A DNA stretch of 24,504 bases from Geobacter sp. (GTDB taxonomy: Bacteria > Desulfobacterota > Desulfuromonadia > Geobacterales > Pseudopelobacteraceae): assembly GCA_027346925.1 (NCBI GenBank), contig DAIERH010000009.1:1-24504 (forward strand), written 5' to 3'. Position numbers and translations under genes: made by a program. Of the stretch, positions 15,896 to 23,566 are shown piece by piece; the first letter of the stretch is position 1, and the number at the start of each line of letters is the position of its first letter. The notes beneath the pieces are model-generated. The model did not search any database. It saw only the letters and a list, made by a program, of their open reading frames with translations, and was not told the origin of the DNA.

Positions 15896-16873
15896 ATGGA
15901 AACCAAGCTGCGCATTGTTCTGCCGGATCAGCAACTCCTGAAGCTCTATGAGCAGATGTTCCTGGCGCGCGAATTCGAGGAGCGCTGCGCCGAGCAGTAC
16001 ACCAAGGGGCACATCACCGGCTTCCTGCACCTGTACAGCGGACAGGAGGCGGTGGCGGTGGGGGCTACCGCGGCCCTGCACAGGGACGACTATATCATCT
16101 CGGCCTACCGGGAGCATGCCCAGGCCATCGTGCGGGGCGCCGAGCCCAAACGGGTCATGGCCGAACTGTTCGGCAAGGCCACCGGCATCTGCAAGGGCAA
16201 GGGGGGCTCGATGCACCTCTTTGACCCGGCACTCAACTTCATGGGGGGATATGCCATCGTGGGCGGCCAGTTCCCCATCTCGCTGGGACTGGCCTTTGCC
16301 AGCCGCTACCGGGGCGAGGACCGCATCACCGCCTGTTTCTTCGGGGACGGCGCGGTCAACCAGGGCACCTTCCACGAGTCGCTCAACTGGGCCCGGCTGT
16401 GGGAACTGCCGGTGCTGTTCGTCTGCGAGAACAATTTCTACGGCATCGGCACCGAGGTGCACCGCTCCTCGGCCCTGGCTAACATCCACAAGCGCACCTG
16501 CGGTTACGACATCCCCTCCGAGAAGGTGGACGGCATGGACGTGATCGCCGTCTACAAGGCGGTCAAGTATGCCGCCGAGAAGGTGCGCGAGAGCGGGCTG
16601 CCCTATTTCATCGAGGCCACCACCTACCGTTTCCGGGGGCACTCCATGTCCGATCCGGGCAAGTACCGCTCGGCCGCCGAACATGAGCTGTGGAAATCCC
16701 GCGACCCGCTCCCCAACTACGCCCGGCGGCTGACGGAGGAGGGGATCGCCGACCGCAAGGTCCTGGACGCCATCGAGGCCCGCTGCAAGGCCAGGGTGGA
16801 GGAGGCGGTCCAGTTCGCCGAGCAGTCTCCCTGGCCGGAGGATGAACAGGTATGGGAGGACATCTATGTCTGA
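15896..16873 (+). CDS. pdhA: Pyruvate dehydrogenase E1 component, alpha subunit
   Basis: With the beta subunit it decarboxylates pyruvate on thiamine diphosphate and passes the acetyl group to lipoyl-E2. The 325-residue length is typical of the alpha2beta2 E1 type. The thiamine diphosphate motif is complete: Gly150-Asp-Gly (FFGDGAVNQGTFHESLN) through Asn180 (VCENNFYG). The GKGGSMHLFD and FRGHSMSDPGKYR loops are conserved. ATG 15896 is chosen for the GGGAGGAG at 15884-15891. The alpha subunit of acetoin dehydrogenase is very similar, so that substrate is not excluded. It overlaps pdhB by eight bases. A GC-rich hairpin GCGGCC-GTGC-GGCCGC (15868-15883) abuts the ribosome site. Confidence 0.92.
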   Translation: METKLRIVLPDQQLLKLYEQMFLAREFEERCAEQYTKGHITGFLHLYSGQEAVAVGATAALHRDDYIISAYREHAQAIVRGAEPKRVMAELFGKATGICKGKGGSMHLFDPALNFMGGYAIVGGQFPISLGLAFASRYRGEDRITACFFGDGAVNQGTFHESLNWARLWELPVLFVCENNFYGIGTEVHRSSALANIHKRTCGYDIPSEKVDGMDVIAVYKAVKYAAEKVRESGLPYFIEATTYRFRGHSMSDPGKYRSAAEHELWKSRDPLPNYARRLTEEGIADRKVLDAIEARCKARVEEAVQFAEQSPWPEDEQVWEDIYV

Positions 16874-17852
16874 AATGAACTACCGTGACGCGCTCAACCT
16901 GGCCCTGAAGGAGGAGATGCGCCGCGACCCCTCGGTGGTGACCTGGGGCGAGGACGTGGCCCTGTACGAGGGCTCCTTCAAGGTCACCCGCGGGCTGTTG
17001 GCCGAGTTCGGCGAGGAGCGGGTCAAGGATACCCCCATCTCGGAGAACACCATTGTCGGCGTGACCGTGGGGGCCGCCATGGGGGGACTCAGGCCGGTGG
17101 CCGAACTGATGACCGTCAACTTTGCCCTGCTGGCCATGGACCAGATCGTCAACCACATGTCCAAGGCCCGTTACATGTTCGGGGGCCAGACCTTTCTGCC
17201 CATGGTCATCCGTATGCCGGGGGGGGGCGGCAGCCAGTTGGGAGCCCAGCATTCCCAGAGTCTGGAAACCTTCTTCATGCACTGCCCCGGCCTGCGTGTC
17301 GCCTACCCGGCCACCCCGGCCGACGCCAAGGGGCTGCTCAAAAGCGCCATCCGCGACAACAACCCGGTGATCTTTCTGGAACATGAACTGCTCTACAACA
17401 GCAAGGGGGAGGTGCCTGAGGACCCGGAGTTCCTGGTCCCCCTGGGCAAGGCCGATGTCAAACGGCCGGGCGAGCAGGTGACCATCGTGGCCTATGCCCG
17501 CATGACCGTGTTGGCCCTGCAGGCGGCCGAAGAGCTGGCGAAAGAGGGGATCTCCTGCGAGGTGCTGGACCTGCGCAGCCTGGCGCCGCTGGACGAGCCG
17601 GCCATCCTGGCCTCGGTCGGAAAGACCGGCCGAGCCGTGGTGGTGGAGGAGTGCTGGCGTACCTGCGGCCTGGGAGCGGAGATCGCCACCCGCATCTTCG
17701 AGAACTGCTTCGATTCGCTGCAGGCACCGGTCAGGCGGGTATCGGGGCTGGATGTGCCCATGCCCTATTCGCGCAAGATCGAGAAACTGTGCATCCCCCA
17801 GAAGGAAACCATCGTGCAGGCGGTGAAAGCGGTCATGCAGGGGAAGTACTAA
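16866..17852 (+). CDS. pdhB: Pyruvate dehydrogenase E1 component, beta subunit
   Basis: The 328-residue partner of the E1 alpha subunit completes the thiamine diphosphate site. Family features are the start MNYRDALNLALKEEM, WGEDVALYEGSFKVTRGL, and the conserved Glu in DTPISENTIVGVTVGAAMGG. GGQTFLPMVIRMPGGGG lines the active site, and the C-terminal transketolase-like domain follows with EVLDLRSLAPLD and DVPMPYSRKIEKL. Its ATG lies within the last codons of pdhA (eight-base overlap) with GGAGG at 16856-16860, so the two chains are translationally coupled for equal stoichiometry. As for pdhA, an acetoin-type complex is the main alternative. Confidence 0.93.
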   Translation: MSEMNYRDALNLALKEEMRRDPSVVTWGEDVALYEGSFKVTRGLLAEFGEERVKDTPISENTIVGVTVGAAMGGLRPVAELMTVNFALLAMDQIVNHMSKARYMFGGQTFLPMVIRMPGGGGSQLGAQHSQSLETFFMHCPGLRVAYPATPADAKGLLKSAIRDNNPVIFLEHELLYNSKGEVPEDPEFLVPLGKADVKRPGEQVTIVAYARMTVLALQAAEELAKEGISCEVLDLRSLAPLDEPAILASVGKTGRAVVVEECWRTCGLGAEIATRIFENCFDSLQAPVRRVSGLDVPMPYSRKIEKLCIPQKETIVQAVKAVMQGKY

Positions 17853-17859
17853 ACTAACA

Positions 17860-17893
17860 GTCTGACATGTCTGACCAGTCTGACAGGTCAGAC
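17860..17893. repeat. 9-bp-period GTCTGAC repeat with inverted last unit
   Basis: GTCTGAC occurs at 17860, 17869 and 17878, and its reverse complement GTCAGAC at 17887, all exactly nine bases apart. The last two units form a perfect inverted repeat around AG, and earlier units could pair with GTCAGAC as well. The block fills most of the 56-base gap between pdhB and pdhC. Confidence 0.85.
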
Positions 17894-17908
17894 AATAAAG
17901 GTGCAGCC

Positions 17909-19162
17909 ATGGCAACAGAGATAACCATGCCGAAACTGTCCGACACCATGACCGACGGCCGCTTCATCGGCTGGCGCAAGAGCGTGGGGGAGCGGATCGA
18001 ACGGGGCGAGGTGATCGCCGAGGTGGAGACCGACAAGGCGGTCATGGAACTGGAGGCCTTTAGCTCGGGGGTTTTGCTGAAGACCATGGCAACGGGCGGA
18101 GAGACCGTGCCGGTGGGGACGGTGCTGGGGGTGATCGGCGAGCCGGGTGACGCGCTGCCCGAAGCAACGGCTGCGTCTCCACCACCTGAAACACCCGTTC
18201 AGGCGGAGCCCCCCGCGCCGGCAGTTACTCCGGCCGTGCCGTCGCCGGCTCCGGAGGCCCCACCCGCCCCCCCGGCGCCGCCAATCCAGGGCGAAGGACA
18301 CGAAAAGGCCTCGCCCATGGTGCGGCGCATGGCGCGGGAGGCGGGCATCTACCTGGCGCTGGTGCCGGGCAGCGGCCCCGAGGGACGGGTCATGCAGGAG
18401 GACCTGGCTACATTCATCGCTGCCCATGGCACGGGCAAGGCCCCTGCCGCTTCGCCCGGTGGCTTAGTGGAGCCGGTACCCGCCGCGGTTTCGGAGGTAT
18501 CGCCCCAACCGGCGGAGGCGGCCCCGGCTGGGGCCATGCGCCAGGCGATCAGCGCCACCGTGACCCGTTCCTGGCACGAGATCCCCCACTTCACGGTCAC
18601 GATGGAGATCGACATGCAGGCCTGCGCCGAGGTGGTCCGCGAGTTGAAGGGAGGCGACAAGGCGGTGGGATACAACGCCCTGGTGATCAAGGGGTGTGCC
18701 ACGGCATTGGGCCGTTTCCCCCGCCTGAACGCCGCGGCCGCGCAGGGTGTCCCTATCGGCTTTGCCGTTGCCCTGGACGATGGTCTGCTGGTGCCGGTCA
18801 TCAGGGAGTGCGAACGGCTCTCGCCCGCTGAAATCGAACGCGAGGCGGACAGGCTGGCGGACAGGGCCCGCAGCGGGCGGCTGACCCAGGCTGAGATGTC
18901 CGGGGGCGGTTTCACCGTCTCCAACCTGGGGATGTACGGCGTGGATGAGTTCATGGCCCTGATCATGCCGGGCCAAGTGGCAGTGCTGGCGGTCGGAGCG
19001 CTGGCCGAGCGACCCGCGGTGCGGGAGGGCGAACTCGTTGCCGCACCGACCATGCGGGTCACCCTCTCCGCCGACCACCGCGTCGTGGACGGCGCCCACG
19101 CTGCGGCCTTCCTGGCTGAGCTGCGGCGCATCCTGGAACAGCCGCTGCCCATGTTTCTGTGA
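17909..19162 (+). CDS. pdhC: Dihydrolipoamide acetyltransferase, E2 core of pyruvate dehydrogenase
   Basis: E2 forms the core of the complex and moves acetyl groups from E1 to coenzyme A on a lipoyl arm. The 417-residue protein has one N-terminal lipoyl domain with Lys43 (VETDKAVMELEA). A Pro/Ala/Glu-rich flexible linker (about 85-132) leads to a peripheral-subunit-binding domain (about 134-170, ASPMVRRMAREAG) and a second linker. The catalytic domain (about 205-417) carries SNLGMYGVDEF and the active-site ADHRVVDGAH (His390, Asp394). ATG 17909 is chosen because the protein then starts MATEITMPKLSDTM as the family does; an in-frame ATG at 17867 would translate the repeat. No E3 gene follows, so lipoamide dehydrogenase must come from elsewhere. 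Confidence 0.94.
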   Translation: MATEITMPKLSDTMTDGRFIGWRKSVGERIERGEVIAEVETDKAVMELEAFSSGVLLKTMATGGETVPVGTVLGVIGEPGDALPEATAASPPPETPVQAEPPAPAVTPAVPSPAPEAPPAPPAPPIQGEGHEKASPMVRRMAREAGIYLALVPGSGPEGRVMQEDLATFIAAHGTGKAPAASPGGLVEPVPAAVSEVSPQPAEAAPAGAMRQAISATVTRSWHEIPHFTVTMEIDMQACAEVVRELKGGDKAVGYNALVIKGCATALGRFPRLNAAAAQGVPIGFAVALDDGLLVPVIRECERLSPAEIEREADRLADRARSGRLTQAEMSGGGFTVSNLGMYGVDEFMALIMPGQVAVLAVGALAERPAVREGELVAAPTMRVTLSADHRVVDGAHAAAFLAELRRILEQPLPMFL

Positions 19163-19186
19163 TTTTCGGGCTATGATCGAGAAATC

Positions 19187-19215
19187 TTGACAGCAGCGTC
19201 TTCTCGCTCCACTAT
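19187..19215 (+). promoter_or_regulatory. Candidate promoter of the Lon-like protease gene
   Basis: CTTGACA supplies a perfect -35 (19187-19192). A 17-base spacer leads to the weak -10 CACTAT (19210-19215). The weak -10 would be consistent with an alternative sigma factor such as heat-shock sigma-32, but its CCCAT-type motif is not clear. The ribosome site AGGAG is at about 19256-19260. Confidence 0.4.
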
Positions 19216-19266
19216 TAACAACCTGTTACCTTCCGCGGCATTTGCCCCCGGAACGAGGAGATACGT

Positions 19267-21729
19267 ATGAAACCTGACGATTGCCGGGTACCGGCCGAAC
19301 GGCTCCGCTGGACCTGCGACCCGGCCCTGTTTGATTTCGAGACAACCGAACACCTTCCCGACCTGGAAGACGCCATCGGCCAGAAACGGGCGTTGCGCTC
19401 CATCGAATTCGGTCTGGGCATGGAAGAGACCGGGTTCAACCTCTATGTCTCCGGCGAGACCGGTACCGGCCGGGCCTCCACCATCCGCAGCCTCCTCAGG
19501 AAACGTGCCAAGGCCCAGCCGCAACCCAATGACTGGGTCTACGTCGCCAACTTCAAGGACAGCGACTCGGCCGTTTCCCTCTCGCTGCCGGCCGGCAGGG
19601 GGAGCGAACTGGCGGCGGACATGCGGGAACTGGTCGAGGCCTTTAGGACCGACATCCCCAAGGCCCTGGAGAGCAAGGAGTATGAGACCCGCAGGGCCGA
19701 GATCCTGGAGGAGTACCAGGCCAAGAACAACGAACTCTTCCAGGGGCTGGAAAAGGAGGCCGAGGCCCGCGGCTTCACCCTCCAACGGACGGTGTCCGGC
19801 CTGGTGGTCGTGCCCCAGAAGGAGGGGCGCAACTATACCCAGGAGGAGTACGAGGCGCTTTCCGATGCAGAGCGTGAAAACCTGGAACAGACCGGCAAGG
19901 AACTGACCGAGAAGCTAAACGATGTCCTGCGCCAGGTGCGCGACAGCGAGAAGGCCACCAAGGACGGCCTGGCCCAGGCCGATCGTGACCTGGGCATGTC
20001 CTGCCTTGGTCACCGCCTCGACCCGCTCCGGGAGAAGTATGCCGAATTCCCCAAGGTGCTCACCTATCTGGAAGCGGTCCAGGAGGATATCATCAACAAC
20101 CTGGACGACTTCAAGCCCCAGGCGCCCCAGCCCCAGATCCCCGGTCTGAAGCTGCCCCGCCAGGAACCGACCTTCGAACGCTACGAGGTCAATGTCTTGG
20201 TGGACAACAAGGAGACCGAGGGCGCTCCGGTCGTGTTCGAGTCCAACCCCACCTACAACAACCTGTTCGGACGCATCGAGCACGTCATGCAGTACGGCGG
20301 CGTGGCGGTGACCGATTTCACCATGATCAAGTCCGGGGCGCTGCACCGCGCCAATGGCGGCTACCTGGTCATCGACGCCCGCGAGGTGTTGATCAATCCC
20401 TTTGTGTGGGATGCGCTCAAGCGCTGCATCCGTACCGGAGAGATCAGGATCGAGGACGTGCTGGAGCAGTACCGCTTCATGACCATGGTGACGCTCAAGC
20501 CCGAACCGGTGCAACTCCAGGCCAAGATCATCATGATCGGTACCCCCTGGATCTACTACCTGCTGTTCTACCTGGATCCCGACTACCGCAAGTTTTTCAA
20601 GGTCAAGGCCGAATTCGACAGCCATGTGGCCCGCACGCCGGAGATCATGCGGGACTATGCCCTGTTCGTTGCCACCCATTGCCGGTGCGAGAAGCTCCTG
20701 CATTTCGACCGCAGCGGCATCGCCAGCCTCCTGGAGTACACCGCCCGCATGGTGGAGGACCAGCACAAGCTCTCCTCCCAGTTCATGGAGATCTCCGATT
20801 TCATCCGCGAGGCCAGTTATTGGGCCAAAAAGGCCGGCCGCTCCATCGTGAGCGGCGGCGATGTGCTGGCCGCGGCCGAGGAGAAGCTGTACCGGGTCAA
20901 CCGCATCGAGGAGCGTCTGCACGAACTGTATGAGGACGGCACCATCATGGTGGATACGGACGGTAGCGTTGCCGGACAGATCAACGGCCTGTCGGTGATC
21001 GTTTTGGGGGATCATACCTTTGGCCGGCCGTCTCGCATCACCGCCCAGGTCTATACCGGCCAGGCCGGCATGGTCAACGTCGAGCGCGAGGTCAAGCTGT
21101 CCGGCCCGATCCACGACAAGGGGGTTATGATCCTGACCGGCTACCTGGGGGGGACCTTTGCCGTGGAGCACCCCCTCTCCCTGTCGGCATCCATCTGCTT
21201 CGAACAGTCCTACGAAGGGATCGAGGGGGACAGCGCCTCCTCCACCGAGTTGTACGCGCTGCTGTCGGCCCTGTCCGGCGTGGCGATCAACCAGGGGATA
21301 GCCGTCACCGGCAGCGTCAACCAGCGCGGCATGATCCAGCCCATCGGCGGGGTCAACTACAAGATCGAGGGATTCTTTGCGGTCTGCAAGTCCAAGGGGC
21401 TGACCGGGCACCAGGGGGTGATGATCCCCAGGGCCAACGAACGGCACCTGATGCTGAACGAGGAGGTGGTGGCCGCGGTCAGCGCCGGCCGGTTCCACAT
21501 CTGGAGCGTCGAGACCATCGAACAGGGGATCGAGATCCTGACCGGCATGCCGGCCGGGGTACGGGGCAAAAACGGCAAGTTTCCCAAAGGCACACTCTAT
21601 TATCTGGTGTCGGAACGGCTGGGCAAGATGGCGGAGCGGCTGCGCAAACAGGCTGAAAAGCAGGAAACAAAGCGCAAGCGTAAACGCAAGTCGGCGGCTG
21701 CGTCCCGGACACCGAACGGAAAAGCTTGA
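19267..21729 (+). CDS. Lon-like protease (COG1067, LonB/YcbZ/LonC-like) with degenerate ATPase site
   Basis: The 820-residue protein ends in a Lon-type peptidase domain with the Ser-Lys dyad intact: Ser656 in GIEGDSASSTELYALL and Lys699 in IGGVNYKIEGFF. The N-terminal half is AAA-like, but its Walker A reads GETGTGRAS (63-71) with Arg in place of the catalytic Lys. The Walker B segment GGYLVIDA (364-371) has Ala where Glu is expected. A charged coiled-coil insert (about 120-285) interrupts the domain. It lacks the Lon substrate-binding N domain. Related COG1067 proteins are known to degrade unfolded protein with weak or no ATP use. The Lys/Arg-rich tail (KRKRKRKS) could bind nucleic acid or lipid. 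Confidence 0.9.
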   Translation: MKPDDCRVPAERLRWTCDPALFDFETTEHLPDLEDAIGQKRALRSIEFGLGMEETGFNLYVSGETGTGRASTIRSLLRKRAKAQPQPNDWVYVANFKDSDSAVSLSLPAGRGSELAADMRELVEAFRTDIPKALESKEYETRRAEILEEYQAKNNELFQGLEKEAEARGFTLQRTVSGLVVVPQKEGRNYTQEEYEALSDAERENLEQTGKELTEKLNDVLRQVRDSEKATKDGLAQADRDLGMSCLGHRLDPLREKYAEFPKVLTYLEAVQEDIINNLDDFKPQAPQPQIPGLKLPRQEPTFERYEVNVLVDNKETEGAPVVFESNPTYNNLFGRIEHVMQYGGVAVTDFTMIKSGALHRANGGYLVIDAREVLINPFVWDALKRCIRTGEIRIEDVLEQYRFMTMVTLKPEPVQLQAKIIMIGTPWIYYLLFYLDPDYRKFFKVKAEFDSHVARTPEIMRDYALFVATHCRCEKLLHFDRSGIASLLEYTARMVEDQHKLSSQFMEISDFIREASYWAKKAGRSIVSGGDVLAAAEEKLYRVNRIEERLHELYEDGTIMVDTDGSVAGQINGLSVIVLGDHTFGRPSRITAQVYTGQAGMVNVEREVKLSGPIHDKGVMILTGYLGGTFAVEHPLSLSASICFEQSYEGIEGDSASSTELYALLSALSGVAINQGIAVTGSVNQRGMIQPIGGVNYKIEGFFAVCKSKGLTGHQGVMIPRANERHLMLNEEVVAAVSAGRFHIWSVETIEQGIEILTGMPAGVRGKNGKFPKGTLYYLVSERLGKMAERLRKQAEKQETKRKRKRKSAAASRTPNGKA

Positions 21730-21730
21730 C

Positions 21731-21833
21731 CTACGTCAACATAAGGCAAGGCAGGATATGGGATGATCGGAGCCTGCCCGACGTAGTGGAGGATCGCGGG
21801 GCGAGTTGGGGCAAAGTCGCGAGCCGGCCCGCG
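21731..21833. other. Structured intergenic segment before the hemerythrin gene
   Basis: Two compound stem-loops fill this gap. The first has outer stem CTACGTC/GACGTAG (21731-21737 with 21780-21786) and inner stem GGCAGG/CCTGCC (21750-21755 with 21773-21778). The second has outer stem CGCGGG/CCCGCG (21795-21800 with 21828-21833) and inner GCGA/TCGC (21801-21804 with 21817-21820). No T-run follows. It could be a 3' end, a leader RNA of the hemerythrin gene or a small RNA. I recognise no known riboswitch. Confidence 0.4.
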
Positions 21834-21880
21834 TTACACGTGTATTGTTGAATATATTGATGAGACAGGAGCACTGACAC

Positions 21881-22285
21881 ATGGGAATTCAGTGGAGAGA
21901 TTCTCTCGCCATCGGCGTGGAAGAGATCGACGATCAACACAAGGAGTTGCTACAGCGTTTCAATGGTCTCCTGAGCGCCTGTGAAGCGGGCAAGGGGATC
22001 GAGGAGCTCAAGCCGCTGCTGACGTTTTTGGACGACTACGTGATCGAGCACTTCAGCAACGAGGAGCGGTTACAGCGCAAACACGGCTATCCGAACTACG
22101 AGTCGCATAAAAAGGAGCACGACTCCTTCATCGAGCGGGTCATGGCGGTCAAGAACGAGATCGACTCCGAGGGGGTGGCTGTCCACCACGTCATGGAAAC
22201 CAACAACATGCTGCTCAAATGGCTGCTCAACCACATCTCCAAGGTTGATACGGAGCTGGGCAAATTCCTGCGCACAGCCCGCTAG
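21881..22285 (+). CDS. Bacteriohemerythrin
   Basis: This 134-residue single-domain four-helix-bundle protein binds O2 reversibly at a diiron site. All seven ligands are visible: His20 (DDQHKEL), His57 and Glu61 (EHFSNEE), His76 and His80 (SHKKEHD), and His118 and Asp123 (LNHISKVD). In microaerobic and anaerobic bacteria such proteins are thought to sense, deliver or scavenge oxygen. AGGAG lies nine bases before ATG 21881. It stands alone between a Lon-like protease gene and a strong terminator, so it is probably monocistronic. Confidence 0.96.
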   Translation: MGIQWRDSLAIGVEEIDDQHKELLQRFNGLLSACEAGKGIEELKPLLTFLDDYVIEHFSNEERLQRKHGYPNYESHKKEHDSFIERVMAVKNEIDSEGVAVHHVMETNNMLLKWLLNHISKVDTELGKFLRTAR

Positions 22286-22296
22286 GTAACGATCAC

Positions 22297-22328
22297 GGGG
22301 CGCTTCCCACCGAAGCGCCCCCGCTTTT
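22297..22328 (+). terminator. Intrinsic terminator of the hemerythrin gene
   Basis: A perfect 10-bp stem GGGGCGCTTC/GAAGCGCCCC with loop CCACC is followed by CGCTTTT. It starts 11 bases after the hemerythrin stop. Confidence 0.85.
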
Positions 22329-22335
22329 CCAGCTA

Positions 22336-22515
22336 TCAGTCGCAATCCTCGCGCCACAGGCAGCCCGGCTGCCCGCATACCGACGATGTGCCGGTAACGA
22401 AGCACTGCGCATTCCCCTCCGCCTGCTGGATGGCCCGTACCAGTTCAGCCTTTTTCATCTTTCCTGCCTTGATGTCGTGCTGTTTGGCGATGGTTTTGAT
22501 TTCTTCGAGTTTCAT
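22336..22515 (-). CDS. SAP-like miniprotein with C-terminal cysteine knuckle
   Basis: The 59-residue protein has two parts. Residues 1-34 (MKLEEIKTIAKQHDIKAGKM then KKAELVRAIQQAEG) form the helix-extended-helix pattern of SAP or Rho-N domains, which bind DNA or RNA. Residues 35-59 carry four cysteines, Cys38, Cys47, Cys52 and Cys58 (C-x8-C-x4-C-x5-C), a likely zinc or iron-sulfur site. ATG 22515 is chosen because the SAP part begins there and AGGAG lies ten bases upstream; the longer open frame upstream crosses the purC terminator. Similar small proteins occur in Geobacter-like genomes without a known function. A promoter candidate (TATACT at about 22571-22566) lies upstream. Confidence 0.8.
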   Translation of the reverse strand: MKLEEIKTIAKQHDIKAGKMKKAELVRAIQQAEGNAQCFVTGTSSVCGQPGCLWREDCD

Positions 22516-22586
22516 GTCGCGATCACTCCTTGGATATGGGATTGGAAAAATTACATGTTCCAACCAGTATAGCCCAGGCCCGGCAA

Positions 22587-22607
22587 TTTTCCAGCACTGC
22601 TGGAAAA
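22587..22607. repeat. Inverted repeat TTTTCCAGC-ACT-GCTGGAAAA
   Basis: A 9-bp perfect inverted repeat with a 3-base loop lies just beyond the purC terminator and before the miniprotein promoter. On the plus strand only A residues follow it, so it is not a classical terminator there. It could be a backup stem or a protein-binding site at the -35 region of the miniprotein gene. Confidence 0.5.
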
Positions 22608-22610
22608 AAA

Positions 22611-22639
22611 TCAAAAAAGGCAGGCCATGAGGCCTGCCT
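22611..22639 (-). terminator. Intrinsic terminator of purC
   Basis: On the minus strand AGGCAGGCC-TCAT-GGCCTGCCT is a 9-bp stem followed at once by TTTTTTGATTTTTTT. It begins 28 bases after the purC stop. Confidence 0.93.
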
Positions 22640-22666
22640 GTGCACATCGTAAGGGGCTGGTACGCG

Positions 22667-23557
22667 TCAGACGCTGATACCGGTGATACGGAAGAGCGCC
22701 TCGCGGTACTTCTCGGCGGTCTTGGCGACGATCTCCGACGGAAGCGGCGGAGCCGGGGCGGTCTTGCCCCAGTCGAGGGTTTCCAGGTAGTCCCGCAGGA
22801 ACTGTTTGTCGAAACTGGGTTGCGGGCCGCCCGGCAGGTACTGGTCCTTGGGCCAGAAACGGCTCGAATCGGGCGTCATGCACTCGTCGATGATGATCAG
22901 CTTGCCGTCGTGGACGCCGAACTCGAACTTGGTGTCGGCGATGATGATCCCCTTTTGGTCGGCCAGGTCGCGGGCCCGGGAATATATCCTGATGGTGTAG
23001 TCGCGGGCCTGCTCAGCCAGATCGGCACCGCACAGTTCGATCATCTTCTGGAAGGAGATGTTTTCGTCGTGGGTCCCCAACTCCGCCTTGGTGGAGGGGG
23101 TGAAGATCGGTTCGGGGAGGCGGTCCGACTCTTTCAGCCCGGCCGGCAACCGTATGCCGCTGATGGCCCCGGTGGCCTTGTAGTCCTTCCAGCCCGAGCC
23201 GGAGACATAGCCGCGGACGATGCACTCGACCGGCAGCGGTCTGGCCTTCCTGACCCACATGGAGCGCCCCTTGAGCACGTCGGCGTAGGGCTGGCAGGCG
23301 GCCGGGTAGTCTGCCACATCGGTGGAGAGGATGTGGTTCGCGACGATATCCTCCATCTGGCGGAACCAGAAGGCGGATATCTGGGTCAGGACAAAGCCCT
23401 TGTCCGGGATCGGTTCGTTCATGATCACGTCAAAGGCCGAGATGCGGTCGGAAGTGACCAGCAACAGGGTGTCGCCGAGGTCGTAGATATCGCGTACCTT
23501 GCCGCGGGCCATGAGTTTCAGTCCGGGGAAGTCGGTCTGCATGACGGGTTGTGACAT
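22667..23557 (-). CDS. purC: Phosphoribosylaminoimidazole-succinocarboxamide synthase
   Basis: PurC joins CAIR and aspartate with ATP to make SAICAR in de novo purine synthesis. The 296-residue protein is the longer, yeast-ADE1-like form of the enzyme rather than the roughly 240-residue Escherichia coli form. Signatures are LMARGKVRDIYDLGD, VTSDRISAFDVIM, VECIVRGYVSGSGWKDYK, FTPSTKAELGTHDENIS (the typical SAICAR segment) and IIDECMTPDSSRFW near the C-terminus. AGGAG precedes ATG 23557. It starts only nine bases after the stop of the folding-factor gene and ends at a strong terminator, so the two are probably one transcript, without an obvious functional link. Confidence 0.97.
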   Translation of the reverse strand: MSQPVMQTDFPGLKLMARGKVRDIYDLGDTLLLVTSDRISAFDVIMNEPIPDKGFVLTQISAFWFRQMEDIVANHILSTDVADYPAACQPYADVLKGRSMWVRKARPLPVECIVRGYVSGSGWKDYKATGAISGIRLPAGLKESDRLPEPIFTPSTKAELGTHDENISFQKMIELCGADLAEQARDYTIRIYSRARDLADQKGIIIADTKFEFGVHDGKLIIIDECMTPDSSRFWPKDQYLPGGPQPSFDKQFLRDYLETLDWGKTAPAPPLPSEIVAKTAEKYREALFRITGISV

Positions 23558-23566
23558 AACTCTCTC

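Noticed and set aside
17860..17893. CRISPR-like array
   Set aside because: Units of seven bases with two-base gaps are far too short, and no cas genes are present.
19915..21498. 527-codon open frame opposite the Lon-like gene
   Set aside because: Antisense shadow; the sense frame carries the Ser-Lys dyad and all domain motifs.
21730..21880. Cyclic di-GMP (GEMM) riboswitch before the hemerythrin gene
   Set aside because: The conserved GEMM core sequences and stem arrangement are not present, despite a loosely similar GGGGCAAAG.
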